A stretch of 64,000 bases of DNA. It comes from DASQYE01 sp036389315. GTDB lineage: Bacteria > Acidobacteriota > Blastocatellia > Pyrinomonadales > Pyrinomonadaceae. Shown here piece after piece: positions 16,356-25,310 of the stretch (position 1 is its first letter; every line of letters begins with the position of its first letter). The stretch is taken from NCBI GenBank assembly GCA_036389315.1, contig DASVQF010000031.1, positions 72,132 through 136,131 on the forward strand. The letters are read 5' to 3'. A program made the position numbers and the translations under genes. The notes under the pieces are model-generated. The model saw only the letters and a list, made by a program, of their open reading frames with translations, searched no databases and was not told the DNA's origin.

Positions 16356-17693
16356 TTGACCTACCGGCAACTGCTTGAGGGGAACGCCGACTTTCGTCGC
16401 TTGTGGACGGGGCAGGTCATCTCGGAGATCGGCGACTGGCTCAACAACATAGCGGTGCTCGCGCTGACCATAGAGCTTGCCGGGCGCGGGCGCGAAGGCT
16501 TAGCCATCGCCGTCTATGCCATCGCCCGCCACCTGCCGCTCTTCCTGTTTGGCCCACTGGCGGGCGTCGTCGTGGATCGCGCCGACCGTCGCCGCGTGAT
16601 GATCGCCGCCGACTTGTTGCGCTCAGTGCTCGCGCTCGGCTTTATCATCGCGGCGGCGCGCGCGGCTCTGCCTTTGATCTACATGGTGGGGGCATCGCTT
16701 TTTTCCGTCTCGGCCTTCTTCAACGCGGCCAAGCGGGCGTCAGTCCCGAACATCGCGCGGACGGCGGACGAGCTGCTCTCGGCCAATGCTCTGTCGGCTT
16801 CGACCACGGCGGCGACCATCGCCGTCGGCTCAGCCCTGGGCGGCCTCGTCGCGACCTTCGTCGGACGAAATACGGTCTTCATCCTCAACGCCCTGACCTT
16901 TCTCGCCGCGGCCGAAATGATTCGCCGCATCCGGACGCACACGCGCCGGAGCGGTAGCAGCAGCAGCGTCGTCGTCGACGCAGAGCCTTCTTCAACCGTT
17001 CGCTCGCGCCCCTTTCCGGGCGCGATTTTGCGGCGCGCCGCGCTGGATTTTCGTGAGGGCTTAGGCTACGTGCGCGGGCATGGAGTGCTGGGCGCGATCT
17101 TCGTCGTGGCCGCCGGTTGGGGCCTGGGCAACGGCGTGGCGCGTGCGCTCTATAGTATCTTCGGAGCGCGGCTCGGGGTGAAGACGGCCGGGGCTCTGGT
17201 CGAGCGGCCGACCGATTTCGGCATCTCCGTGCTGTTTGTCGCGATGGGATTGGGCGGCACTATCGGCGCGCCGATAGCCAAACGCTTTAACAGTGCTGCG
17301 GGTCGTCACCTGGGCTCACGCATGGGCCGCTCGATGATCTTCGACGGCTGCGGCCTGGCGCTCTTCAGCCTGATGCCTACGCTCTGGGGCGCGGCCCTCG
17401 TGCTCATCCTGCGCGAGGTCAACTTTGCTATCTGGTGGACGGCGCAGCAGACGATCATCATGACGCAGACGGACGACCGCTTTTCGGGGCGCGTCTTCGC
17501 CTCTTACGAGACTTTGACGACCTTGATGATGGTCGGCTCGATGCTCGCCTCGGGCGCGGCCGCCGACACTTACGGGATTGCTCCCGTGGCGGGCGCGGGC
17601 GGAATTGTGATCGCCTTTTCGGGGCTGCTCTGGTTCTGGCTGCGGCGTCGAAGCGCGGGCGAACAGGCGAGCATGGGCGTTGAGAATTCCTGA
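16356..17693 (+). CDS. MFS transporter (EntS-like exporter family)
   Basis: 445 residues from a TTG at 16356 with the strong purine tract GAGGGGGG 9 nt upstream. The start LLEGNADFRRLWTGQVISEIGDWLNNIAVLAL is typical of the EntS/TIGR00900-like major facilitator branch. The motif A region is GVVVDRADRRRVMIAADLLRS. Twelve hydrophobic segments can be traced, with a long Ser-rich cytoplasmic loop (RRSGSSSSVVVD) between helices 6 and 7. Substrate unknown; this branch exports siderophores, macrolides or other small molecules. Confidence 0.88.
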   Translation: MTYRQLLEGNADFRRLWTGQVISEIGDWLNNIAVLALTIELAGRGREGLAIAVYAIARHLPLFLFGPLAGVVVDRADRRRVMIAADLLRSVLALGFIIAAARAALPLIYMVGASLFSVSAFFNAAKRASVPNIARTADELLSANALSASTTAATIAVGSALGGLVATFVGRNTVFILNALTFLAAAEMIRRIRTHTRRSGSSSSVVVDAEPSSTVRSRPFPGAILRRAALDFREGLGYVRGHGVLGAIFVVAAGWGLGNGVARALYSIFGARLGVKTAGALVERPTDFGISVLFVAMGLGGTIGAPIAKRFNSAAGRHLGSRMGRSMIFDGCGLALFSLMPTLWGAALVLILREVNFAIWWTAQQTIIMTQTDDRFSGRVFASYETLTTLMMVGSMLASGAAADTYGIAPVAGAGGIVIAFSGLLWFWLRRRSAGEQASMGVENS

Positions 17694-17709
17694 TCGTAGA
17701 CGAAAGCAA

Positions 17710-19077
17710 ATGACGACTCTTTACTGTGCCAGATGGGTTCTGCCCGTCTCTTCGAGGATGATCGAGAACGGCGCTGTCGCCGTTGAAGGCGATAGCATTG
17801 CGGGTGTCGGAGAGCGCGCCGCGCTTCACCGAAAATTTCCCGAAGCACGCCTCGCCGAGTATGGCGAGGCGGCTATCTTGCCCGGCCTGGTCAACGCGCA
17901 TTCACATCTTGAGCTGACGGCGATGCGTGGATACCTAGAAGACGTGGAGGCTGATTTCTTAAAGTGGCTCTGGAAACTGACCGTCGCGCGCCTTGAACGC
18001 ATGACGCCCGATGATCTGTATGTTTCTGCAGCCTGGGGAGCGGTTGAAGCGGCACGCGCGGGCGTGACCTGCCTCGGCGATGCGAGCAGTGAGGCGGGCT
18101 TCGGGCTGAGGGCTTTGCGCGATACGGGCTTGCGCGGCACGGTCTATCACGAAAGCTTTGGCCCAGACCCGCTGTTGGCCCAGGAGAATTTTGAGAAGCT
18201 ACGCGAACGGGTGGCAGAATTGCGTCAATATGAGGATGCGACTGTACGTTTGGGCGTGTCGCCGCACTCGCCCTACACTGTCAGCCCTCGCCAGTTGGAA
18301 CTGATTACGGATTTCGCCCTGGCCGAGCGTTTGCCGCTGATGATGCACGCGGCCGAATCGCGCGCCGAAGAACAGTTCGTGCGCGAGGCGCTCGGGCCAT
18401 TCGCCGAACGGCACGCCGGGCGCGGTATAGAGTGGCGCGCGCGCGGCGTCTCGCCCATTCGATACTTGAAGGATGTCGGCGTGCTGCGAGCGCGCCCGCT
18501 CTTGGCCCACTGCGTCAGGGTAGACCTGGCCGACATAGAGACGATCAAGCAGAGCGGGGCAAGCGTCGCGCACTGTCCCAAGTCTAACGCCAAGCTCGGC
18601 CACGGCCACGCGCCCTTCGCCGCCTTTCTTGAGCACGGCTTAACGGTCGGCCTCGGCAGCGATTCCGTAGCGAGCAACAACACCTGCGACATACTGGAAG
18701 AAGCGCGCTTCGCCGCATTGATGTCGCGCGCGGACGCCGGGCAGTTGGGCGCTGGGCCAATAATGACGGGTTGTGATGAGGTGCTGTTTGCCGCGACGCG
18801 GGGCGGCGCACGCGCCCTCGGCCTCGAAGATCAAACTGGCGCGCTCAGTGAAGGCTTGCAGGCAGACCTTGCCATATTCAGCCTCGACGGGCCCCATCAG
18901 CTTCCCGTGCATGACCCTGTGCGCGCGCTCGTCTTCGCCTCTTCGGGGCGTGACGCGCTGCTGACGGTCGTCGCGGGCAGGGAAGTCTACCGCGACGGCC
19001 GCGTGCAGACAGTGGACGAAGAGCGCCTCGGTGCTCGCATGAAAGAGATCGTTAAAGCAGTGGCGAGTGACAAGTGA
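17710..19077 (+). CDS. Amidohydrolase, aminofutalosine/SAH/MTA-deaminase-like
   Basis: 455 residues from the ATG at 17710, 16 nt past the transporter stop. Metal-binding pattern of the TRZ/ATZ amidohydrolases: NAHSHLELTAMRG, MHAAESRAEEQ, LAHCVRVD and GLGSDSVASNN. The first motif with Leu-Glu after HSH is nearer to aminofutalosine deaminase (menaquinone synthesis) than to classical MtaD, but I cannot decide between substrates. The C-terminal composite beta domain holds GLQADLAIFSLDG. The last residues (AVASDK) and the stop come from repeat A3. Confidence 0.82.
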   Translation: MTTLYCARWVLPVSSRMIENGAVAVEGDSIAGVGERAALHRKFPEARLAEYGEAAILPGLVNAHSHLELTAMRGYLEDVEADFLKWLWKLTVARLERMTPDDLYVSAAWGAVEAARAGVTCLGDASSEAGFGLRALRDTGLRGTVYHESFGPDPLLAQENFEKLRERVAELRQYEDATVRLGVSPHSPYTVSPRQLELITDFALAERLPLMMHAAESRAEEQFVREALGPFAERHAGRGIEWRARGVSPIRYLKDVGVLRARPLLAHCVRVDLADIETIKQSGASVAHCPKSNAKLGHGHAPFAAFLEHGLTVGLGSDSVASNNTCDILEEARFAALMSRADAGQLGAGPIMTGCDEVLFAATRGGARALGLEDQTGALSEGLQADLAIFSLDGPHQLPVHDPVRALVFASSGRDALLTVVAGREVYRDGRVQTVDEERLGARMKEIVKAVASDK

Positions 19078-19123
19078 CGACGGTCAAGCTAAACTCTTAC
19101 TCGTCACTTATCACTTGTCACCA
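19058..19123. repeat. Palindromic element, family A, copy A3
   Basis: Left heptads CAGTGGC GAGTGAC AAGTGAC; right arm CTCGTCACTTATCACTTGTC. The spacer includes AAGCTAAACTCTTA. The amidohydrolase stop (19075-19077) is the TGA of the third heptad. The acetate kinase ATG (19139) follows the right arm by 15 nt without a Shine-Dalgarno sequence. Confidence 0.88.
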
Positions 19124-19138
19124 AGTCGCCGTGCTCTT

Positions 19139-20386
19139 ATGAATGTTCTTGTCCTCAACTGCGGCAGTTCTTCGGTCAGGTTCCAGTTGATCGCAACCGA
19201 CCTTGAGCGCATCGCGCAGAACACTGATCGAAGATTGGCGCGCGGCTACGTCGAACGCATCGGCAGCCAGGCCATCATCACGCTCACTGCCGAAGGGCGC
19301 GCTTCGCAGAGGACGACTGCGCCGCTCAGGGATACGCGCGCGGCCGTCGAGTTAATCATACGCTGGGCCTGCGCCGAAGACTCCGGCATCTCGGATGTCA
19401 AGAGCGTGGCTGACGTGCATGCCGTGGGCCATCGTGTAGTGCATGGCGGCGAGCGGTTCACGCAGTCCGTGCTGATTACGGACGAGGTCTTGCGCGGCAT
19501 AGAGGACTGCATAGAGCTTGCGCCGCTTCACAACCCGGCAAACATCAAGGGCATCACGGCTGCGCGCGAAGTCTTCGGCCCCGGCCTGCCGCAGGCCGCA
19601 GTCTTCGACACGGCCTTTCACCAGACCTTGCCCGACTACGCCTATCTCTACGCGCTGCCCTACCAGCTCTATCGTCGTTATCGCATCCGCCGCTACGGCT
19701 TTCACGGAACCTCTCATCGCTACGTCGCCTATCGCTATCGCCAGCTTCGCGCTCGTCCGCGCGAAGAGACGCGGGTCATCACTCTGCACCTCGGCAACGG
19801 CTGCTCGGCGGCGGCCATCCGGGCGGGCGACTCCGTTGATACTTCTATGGGGATGACGCCGCTCGAAGGCCTGGTGATGGGCACGCGCTCCGGAGACATA
19901 GACCCGGCGATCATAGACTTCATCTCGGCCAAGGAAGGCTTAAGCTCGCAGGAGTCCGAGTCGCTGCTCAACAAGCAGTCGGGGCTGCTCGGCATCTCCG
20001 GACTCACGAACGACATGCGCGAGCTGCTGGACGAAGCACACGAGAACGACGACCGCCGCGCGCGCCTCGCCATAGAGATTTTCTGCTACCGCGTGCGCAA
20101 GTACATCGGCGCGTACCTGGCAGCGATGGGCGGCGCTGACGCCCTGATCTTTACCGGAGGCATCGGCGAGAACTCCGCAGAGATTCGCGCACGCATCTGC
20201 GAGGGCCTGGAATGGATGGGCCTCTCGCTTGATGCGGAGCGCAACGCCGCGCAGACAGGCGGGCGAGAGGGCTTAATCAGCAGCGACGGCTCGCGCCTCG
20301 CGGCTTACGTCGTCCCGACCGACGAAGAGCTGTTGATTGCCCGCGACACTGTGCGCTGCGTGCACGGCGCGCCGCAGCGTTACTAA
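19139..20386 (+). CDS. ackA: Acetate kinase
   Basis: 415 residues from the ATG at 19139; the upstream extension is repeat sequence. ASKHA-fold kinase with phosphate-1 loop MNVLVLNCGSSSVRFQLI, then HRVVHGGERF, FDTAFHQTLP, RRYGFHGTSHRYVA, HLGNGCSAAAI, DTSMGMTPLEGL and the adenosine motif FTGGIGENS, all acetate kinase signatures. It interconverts acetate + ATP and acetyl phosphate + ADP. No phosphotransacetylase gene is adjacent. Length is slightly above the usual 400. Confidence 0.96.
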   Translation: MNVLVLNCGSSSVRFQLIATDLERIAQNTDRRLARGYVERIGSQAIITLTAEGRASQRTTAPLRDTRAAVELIIRWACAEDSGISDVKSVADVHAVGHRVVHGGERFTQSVLITDEVLRGIEDCIELAPLHNPANIKGITAAREVFGPGLPQAAVFDTAFHQTLPDYAYLYALPYQLYRRYRIRRYGFHGTSHRYVAYRYRQLRARPREETRVITLHLGNGCSAAAIRAGDSVDTSMGMTPLEGLVMGTRSGDIDPAIIDFISAKEGLSSQESESLLNKQSGLLGISGLTNDMRELLDEAHENDDRRARLAIEIFCYRVRKYIGAYLAAMGGADALIFTGGIGENSAEIRARICEGLEWMGLSLDAERNAAQTGGREGLISSDGSRLAAYVVPTDEELLIARDTVRCVHGAPQRY

Positions 20387-20415
20387 TCGGTCATGCGCAG
20401 AACGGGAGTCAGATC

Positions 20416-21384
20416 ATGCTTGATTTAAAGATGAGCCTCGCGGTCGCTCTGCTGTCGCTTGCGACGGGCGGCGCTGGGATCGCCGGTTGCGGGACGGGCG
20501 GACAACAACCTTCGGCCCAGACGAACAGGGGGACGAACCAGAGCAGCGCGACTCCGAGTCCTTCGCCGAAGAAGGACGTAGAGACGAGCGGCGATATTAA
20601 AGTCCTAGCTCAAGGCAGCTATAACCTCGTCGGCGAGCCTTTCGTCGCCGTCGCGCGTGATGCAGAGACTTACCAGGAGCTTCGCCGCCTGGACGATAAC
20701 CTGCCGATCTTGAAAGAGGATGAGTTCAAACGCATCGCCGTCGTCGCGGCATTCCTCGGCGAGCGGCGCACGGGAGGCTACCAGGTAGAGATGACGCGCG
20801 CGCCCGACGGCGACGTGCGCGTCAAGGAGACCACGCCGCCAAAGGACGCCATGCTGACGCAAGCTCTGACCAGGCCCTACAAGATCGTCTCCGTTCCCCT
20901 ACAGGACGAAGGGCGCTTGAAGGTCGAAGTCGGAGAGCCCTGGCGCAGCGCGGCCCGCCCCTACAAGCTGGCGTCTGGCGAATTTACGATGACCGGAGGG
21001 TTCGCCGGGCGCAGAGAGACCATGCGCCTCGAAGGCACGATGACAGTCATGCGGCACGAGCGTCTGGCCACCATCTTCTTTAACCTTCAGGGAACGGGCG
21101 GCGCTAAGGCGCGTGAGCTGAAAGAGACTGCGACGGGAATCGTGCAGGCGGGCGGAGCCGTTCGCCTCGCGCGTTTCAACGCCGGATCGCTCGTCGAGCC
21201 GCCGGCCAACCTGCTCACGGCAAAGGGAGAGTTTACAAACGACGCGGCTAACCTCACGCTCTCGTTCGACTCCCTGCCCTCAAACATAGCCGACGGCTAC
21301 CAGGGCACAGGCCGCCTCTCGGCCACAGCCACGGGCCCGCCACCGCCGAAAAGAAATCCAGCAGGCGGACGGGCGGAAGGATGA
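20416..21384 (+). CDS. Lipoprotein with PrcB-like C-terminal domain
   Basis: 322 residues. Signal peptide with lipobox GIAGC (Cys at residue 25), a Ser/Thr/Pro linker, then a PrcB_C-like block RIAVVAAFLGERRTGGYQVE. The domain is named after the PrcB partner of a treponemal protease, where it aids activation of the protease; many family members are lipoproteins of unknown role. The C-terminal third is beta-rich. The last residues (GGRAEG) and the TGA stop lie in the left arm of repeat C1. The gene follows ackA by 29 nt, so the two may be co-transcribed. Confidence 0.78.
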   Translation: MLDLKMSLAVALLSLATGGAGIAGCGTGGQQPSAQTNRGTNQSSATPSPSPKKDVETSGDIKVLAQGSYNLVGEPFVAVARDAETYQELRRLDDNLPILKEDEFKRIAVVAAFLGERRTGGYQVEMTRAPDGDVRVKETTPPKDAMLTQALTRPYKIVSVPLQDEGRLKVEVGEPWRSAARPYKLASGEFTMTGGFAGRRETMRLEGTMTVMRHERLATIFFNLQGTGGAKARELKETATGIVQAGGAVRLARFNAGSLVEPPANLLTAKGEFTNDAANLTLSFDSLPSNIADGYQGTGRLSATATGPPPPKRNPAGGRAEG

Positions 21385-21430
21385 ATGAAAGAGAAGAGCT
21401 TTTAGCTTTTCATTCATCCTTCCGCCCGTC
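21368..21430. repeat. Palindromic element, family C (GGATGAATG units), copy C1; likely terminator
   Basis: Perfect 23-bp arms at 21368-21390 and 21408-21430 with a 17-nt loop containing AGAGCTTTTAGC. Followed on the plus strand by TGCATTTTTCTTATTC. It lies between two convergent genes, gives the upstream gene its stop codon, and can act as a terminator for both strands. It is the only element of the set in a convergent gap. Confidence 0.9.
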
Positions 21431-21440
21431 TGCATTTTTC

Positions 21441-22796
21441 TTATTCGCATCCGGCGGTGATCGCTTCGTCGAAAATCTCCAGGGCCACGTCGACGTTTTC
21501 GCGCGTCAGGATAAGGGGCGGCGACCAGCGAATCGTGTTGTTGCCTGCGCCGAGGATAATCAGGCCGCGCTCGTAACAAGCGCGCTCGACGCGGTCGCGC
21601 AGCTCCGGCGCGGGCGCAAGAGTCGCGCGGTCTGTGACGAATTCGACGCCGATCATCAATCCCAGCCCGCGCACGTCCCCTATGCACTCGTGCTTCTCCA
21701 TCAGCTTGCGCAGTCCGGCCTGAAGATACGCGCCGACCTCTCGGCTATTGGCGATCAGCTCGCGCTCAAGCAGCTCTATGGTCTTGAGGGCGGCGGCGAT
21801 GGCCACGGGGTTGCCGCCGAAGGTCGAAGCGTGCGCGCCCGGCTTCCAGTCCATCAGTCGGGCGCGCGCCACGCATAAGCCGAGCGGCAGACCCGATGCG
21901 ATGCCCTTAGCGATGGTCACTATGTCCGGCTTCAAGTCGTAATGCTCCGAGGCGAACATGCGCCCCGTTCGGCCCATCCCCGACTGCACTTCGTCCACGA
22001 TCAAAAGTATTCCATACTCGTCGCAGATGCGGCGCAAGCCCTGCAAGAACTCTTTCGGCGCTGGAATGTAGCCGCCTTCGCCCTGCACGCACTCGACGAC
22101 TATGCCGGCGACCTCTTCGGGCGGCGTCGTCGTCTTAAATAGTCGCTGCTCTATCCAGTCGAGGCAACGACGGCTGACCGTGGCGGCGTCGCTCCGCTCG
22201 CCCGTGAAAGGATCGCGGAAGCTGTTCGGGTAGGGGACGTGTGTCACATCGAGTGCTTGACGGTGGAAGCCGCGACGCTGCGCTACCTTGGACGAGGTGA
22301 GCGAAAGCGAGCCGAGCGTGCGGCCGTGAAAGCTGTTGAAGAAGGCTATGAACTTCTGGCGGCCGGTGGCGTGCATCGCCAGCTTCAGGGCTGTCTCGAC
22401 TGCCTCCGTGCCGCTGTTGGCGAAATGTGTGCGCGTCGGAGAAGGGACGGGCGTGATCTCGTCCAGCTTGCGCGCCAGCTCAGGCATGTGGCGATAGTAA
22501 TAGTCCGTGCCGCACATGTGAATGAGGCGCGCGGCCTGCTCCTGTATGGCGCGCACGACCTCCGGGTGACAATGCCCTGTCGAGCAGACCGCCACGCCCG
22601 CGTTGCAATCCAGAAAGATGTTGCCATCCACGTCTTCGACCCAGACGCCCTGCGCACGTTCTGCGACCAGCTCCCAACTGGGGCGCGGGTACGAAGGCGT
22701 AACGTATTGATGATCGGCCTGGACGATCTCGCGGCCACGGGGCCCGGGCAGCTCGGTCTTAATCTCTGGTCTCTTCGGAGGCGCAATGGTAGACAT
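21441..22796 (-). CDS. Class III PLP-dependent aminotransferase (acetylornithine/GABA aminotransferase-like)
   Basis: 451 residues; ATG 22796 with GGAG 8 nt upstream. Signatures: VWVEDVDGNIFLDCNAGVAV, TGHCHPEVV, FANSGTEAVETALKLA (PLP phosphate), FHGRTLGSLSLTSSK, VECVQGEGGYIPAP, VDEVQSGMGRTG, and PLP lysine in IVTIAKGIASGLPLG. The N-terminal TELPGPRGREIVQADHQY is shared with a broad group annotated as acetylornithine- or 4-aminobutyrate aminotransferases, and with some amino-acid racemases. No arginine or GABA genes are nearby, so the substrate stays open. Confidence 0.85.
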   Translation of the reverse strand: MSTIAPPKRPEIKTELPGPRGREIVQADHQYVTPSYPRPSWELVAERAQGVWVEDVDGNIFLDCNAGVAVCSTGHCHPEVVRAIQEQAARLIHMCGTDYYYRHMPELARKLDEITPVPSPTRTHFANSGTEAVETALKLAMHATGRQKFIAFFNSFHGRTLGSLSLTSSKVAQRRGFHRQALDVTHVPYPNSFRDPFTGERSDAATVSRRCLDWIEQRLFKTTTPPEEVAGIVVECVQGEGGYIPAPKEFLQGLRRICDEYGILLIVDEVQSGMGRTGRMFASEHYDLKPDIVTIAKGIASGLPLGLCVARARLMDWKPGAHASTFGGNPVAIAAALKTIELLERELIANSREVGAYLQAGLRKLMEKHECIGDVRGLGLMIGVEFVTDRATLAPAPELRDRVERACYERGLIILGAGNNTIRWSPPLILTRENVDVALEIFDEAITAGCE

Positions 22797-22985
22797 AATA
22801 GTTCTCCTTACAGAAGGGAAAAGAACGGGTTCGACGGGCGAGGAATCTTTGAGAGCGGAGCAGAAGAGAGCGCACGCAGCAGGCGCGCTTTCCGAAGAGG
22901 CGGGCTAGTCGGCGAAGAGATTGGCCCTCGTATCGAGCGGGCGAAAATGTGGATTGCGCAGATAAAACATAAAAGCCTGATGTCC

Positions 22986-23031
22986 GATGTTAGATGCCGG
23001 GTCTCTTTACTGTCACCTAGCATCTAACATC
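22986..23031. repeat. Inverted repeat, family E (GATGTTAGATGC arms)
   Basis: GATGTTAGATGC at 22986-22997 pairs perfectly with GCATCTAACATC at 23020-23031 across a 22-nt loop. It lies between the start of cysS's upstream neighbour and the cysS stop (23045) in a minus-strand run; the arm is built on repeated GATG/AGATG units like the other families. There is no T-run typical of an intrinsic terminator. Confidence 0.7.
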
Positions 23032-23044
23032 CCGTTCGTTCTTG

Positions 23045-24445
23045 TCAACGTCTCTTCCAGCGCACGCCGTCCTTGGTGTCTTCGAGCATGATGCCGCGCG
23101 TGGCCAGGTGGTCGCGTATCTCGTCTGCGCGCGCGAAGTCGCGGCGGCGGCGCGCTTCCTGCCGCTCGTCTATCAGGCGTTGGACTTCCGCGTCGAGCAT
23201 GACGGGCTGCTCGTCCTGAAAGATATTCAAGACGCTGTTGAACTTGTCGAGCAGCGCAAGCAGCTCTCGCTTGTTATCTTCGAGCAAGGCGTGATCGCGC
23301 AGCGCCGTGTTGACTTCGGGCGTCAGCTCGTGCAGGGCTGCGAGCGCGACCGACGTGTTGAAGTCGTCGTCCATCCCCGCCTCGAACTTGGCGAGCGCCC
23401 GCCGGGCTGTCTCCTGCAAACGCTCGTTTCTCCCTGGCTCGACGCGCGCTTCCCTGAGCCGCGCGCGAAAATTCTGCAACCGCTCCCAGATGGTTTCGGC
23501 GGCGCGCAGGGCTTCCAGGGTGAAGTTGAGCTGCTTGCGATAGGGCACGCTCAGGAGGAAGTAGCGAATGGCTAACGGCTTGAACCCTTGCTCTACCAGG
23601 TCGCGGAAAGTGTAGTAGTTGCCCTTGGACTTGGACATCGACTCGCCGTCAACCTTCAGATGCTCGTAGTGAATCCAGTAGCGTGCGAACTGCCTGCCGG
23701 TAGCTCCCTCGCTCTGCGCGATCTCGTTCTCGTGATGCGGAAAGACCAGGTCTATGCCTCCGGCGTGGATGTCGAAGGTCTCGCCCAGGTATTTCATCGA
23801 CATCGCGGAGCACTCTATGTGCCAGCCCGGTCGCCCGCGCCCGAGCGTTGTGTCCCAGGCCGGTTCGTCCGGAGACTCGGCCTTTTTCCAGAGGGCGAAG
23901 TCGCGCGCGTCCTCCTTCTCGTACTTGTCCGTGTCTACGCGCTCGCTCGCGCCGACGATGTTGCCCGCGAAGTTGATCTTCGAGAGCTTGCCGTATTCGG
24001 GAAAGGAGCTGATGCGGTAATAGACCGAGCCGTCCGAGGCGTAGGCGTGGCCCCGCTCCATCAGACGATCAATGAGGGCGACCATTTCGGGGATGTGGCG
24101 CGTGGCGCGCGGCACTATGTCCGGGCGCTCAAGGCCGAGGGCGTCGAAGTCCTCCCACAGCGCATCTATGTAGCGCGCAGTGTACTCGTCAATCGTCACG
24201 CCCCGCTCCTGCGCGAGCCCGATGATGCGGTCTTCTACGTCCGTGATGTTCATCACGTGCGTCAGCTTGTAGCCCTTGAACTTGAAATAGCGGCGCAGCA
24301 CATCCGTCAAAATGTTCGAGCGGAAATTACCGATCTGCGCGTAGCTCCAAACGGTCGGGCCGCAGAAATACATCCTCACTTCGCCCTCAACCATAGGGCG
24401 AAACTCCTCGACCTGGCCCGAAAGTGTGTTGAAGAATCTAAGCAT
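23045..24445 (-). CDS. cysS: Cysteinyl-tRNA synthetase
   Basis: 466 residues, the normal family length. Zn-binding MYFCGPTVWSYAQIGNFRS (Cys28; HIGH-like motif in QIGN), the block MNITDVEDRIIGLAQERG, second Zn ligands in GWHIECSAMS and FPHHENEIAQSEG, and the KMSKS motif as ESMSKSKGNYYTFRDL. The C-terminal DALR region ends with the usual Arg/Lys-rich hairpin RGIMLEDTKDGVRWKRR. It charges tRNA-Cys in the cytosol. An isolated housekeeping gene in a minus-strand run. Confidence 0.97.
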   Translation of the reverse strand: MLRFFNTLSGQVEEFRPMVEGEVRMYFCGPTVWSYAQIGNFRSNILTDVLRRYFKFKGYKLTHVMNITDVEDRIIGLAQERGVTIDEYTARYIDALWEDFDALGLERPDIVPRATRHIPEMVALIDRLMERGHAYASDGSVYYRISSFPEYGKLSKINFAGNIVGASERVDTDKYEKEDARDFALWKKAESPDEPAWDTTLGRGRPGWHIECSAMSMKYLGETFDIHAGGIDLVFPHHENEIAQSEGATGRQFARYWIHYEHLKVDGESMSKSKGNYYTFRDLVEQGFKPLAIRYFLLSVPYRKQLNFTLEALRAAETIWERLQNFRARLREARVEPGRNERLQETARRALAKFEAGMDDDFNTSVALAALHELTPEVNTALRDHALLEDNKRELLALLDKFNSVLNIFQDEQPVMLDAEVQRLIDERQEARRRRDFARADEIRDHLATRGIMLEDTKDGVRWKRR

Positions 24446-24544
24446 CTGCTCTCACTCAAAACGAAGCGCGCCGCTTTAGAGTTCCCGCTGGGAACGGCTC
24501 TTAACTGTTTTCAGAGTCTAGGCAAGGAAGGCCCGCTAGTCAAA

Positions 24545-25252
24545 CTATGCTTTGTCGCGGTCGGCCGTCACGATGCCCCAGATCAGGTTGCGCCAGACGC
24601 AGTCCAGGGCCGTGAACCCGGCGGCCGAGAGCAACTGAAAGTGTTCCTGAAGCGGCGTGTAATGATCGTGCGCCTCGGCGTGCTCAAGCAGGCTCCTGAT
24701 CTCTTCCGTCGAACAGTTTCCGCGACTGCGGCAGAACTCAAGCCATCTCTGCCAGTTCAACTCATGAATCTCAGGGTTTCGGCCGCGCAATTGATCGGAG
24801 AAGCGAAACGTCCCGCCGGGCCTGACGAGCGCATAGATGTTTTCGTAGAGCGTCCGTTTGTCTTTGACGTGATGCAGGCTGATGCTCGACACGACCAGAT
24901 CGAAAGAGCCAAGATTTCGGTCAATCGTCTCAAAAGTCGCTTCGACAAACCGCGCACGCTCAATGGTTGACGCCTCTCTTGCTTTGAGACGCGCGCGCGT
25001 CGTCTCGATCATCTCCGGCGCGGCGTCCAGAAACAGGAGCGAGGCTTCCGGGTAACGCTCGGCCAGCGCCAAAGACAGGTTGCCCGTTCCGCAGCCCAGC
25101 TCAAGGACGCTCGCCGCACGCTGCGGCAGGTAATCAACCAGACGCGCAAGCATCTCGTCATAGCGCGGCACGGCACGCCTTATTAACGAGTCATATTCGT
25201 CGGCCATCGCGCCGAAGTAGCGCGAAGCGGTCGTCTCGTCCAGCGTCTTCAT
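24545..25252 (-). CDS. SAM-dependent class I methyltransferase
   Basis: 235 residues from the ATG at 25252; the longer frame to 25351 overlaps the thiL end and is unlikely. SAM-binding motif I is VLELGCGTGNLSLALAERYP, with acidic end of strand 2 in LLFLDAAPEM, motif post-I in FDLVVSSISLHHV and motif III in ALVRPGGTFRFSD. The N-terminal TTASRYFGAMADEYDSLIRRAVP resembles small-molecule methyltransferases of the UbiE/Tam type. Substrate unknown. The stop lies 99 nt from the cysS start. Confidence 0.82.
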   Translation of the reverse strand: MKTLDETTASRYFGAMADEYDSLIRRAVPRYDEMLARLVDYLPQRAASVLELGCGTGNLSLALAERYPEASLLFLDAAPEMIETTRARLKAREASTIERARFVEATFETIDRNLGSFDLVVSSISLHHVKDKRTLYENIYALVRPGGTFRFSDQLRGRNPEIHELNWQRWLEFCRSRGNCSTEEIRSLLEHAEAHDHYTPLQEHFQLLSAAGFTALDCVWRNLIWGIVTADRDKA

Positions 25253-25310
25253 ACGAGCGAGTTTAGCATAACTCGCTTTAAAGCCCTTGAAAGCGGGTGG
25301 CAGACTGCTT

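Noticed and set aside
23588..24970. Plus-strand open frame of 460 codons opposite cysS and the methyltransferase
   Set aside because: It lies across two well-supported minus-strand genes and shows no motif; a shadow frame.
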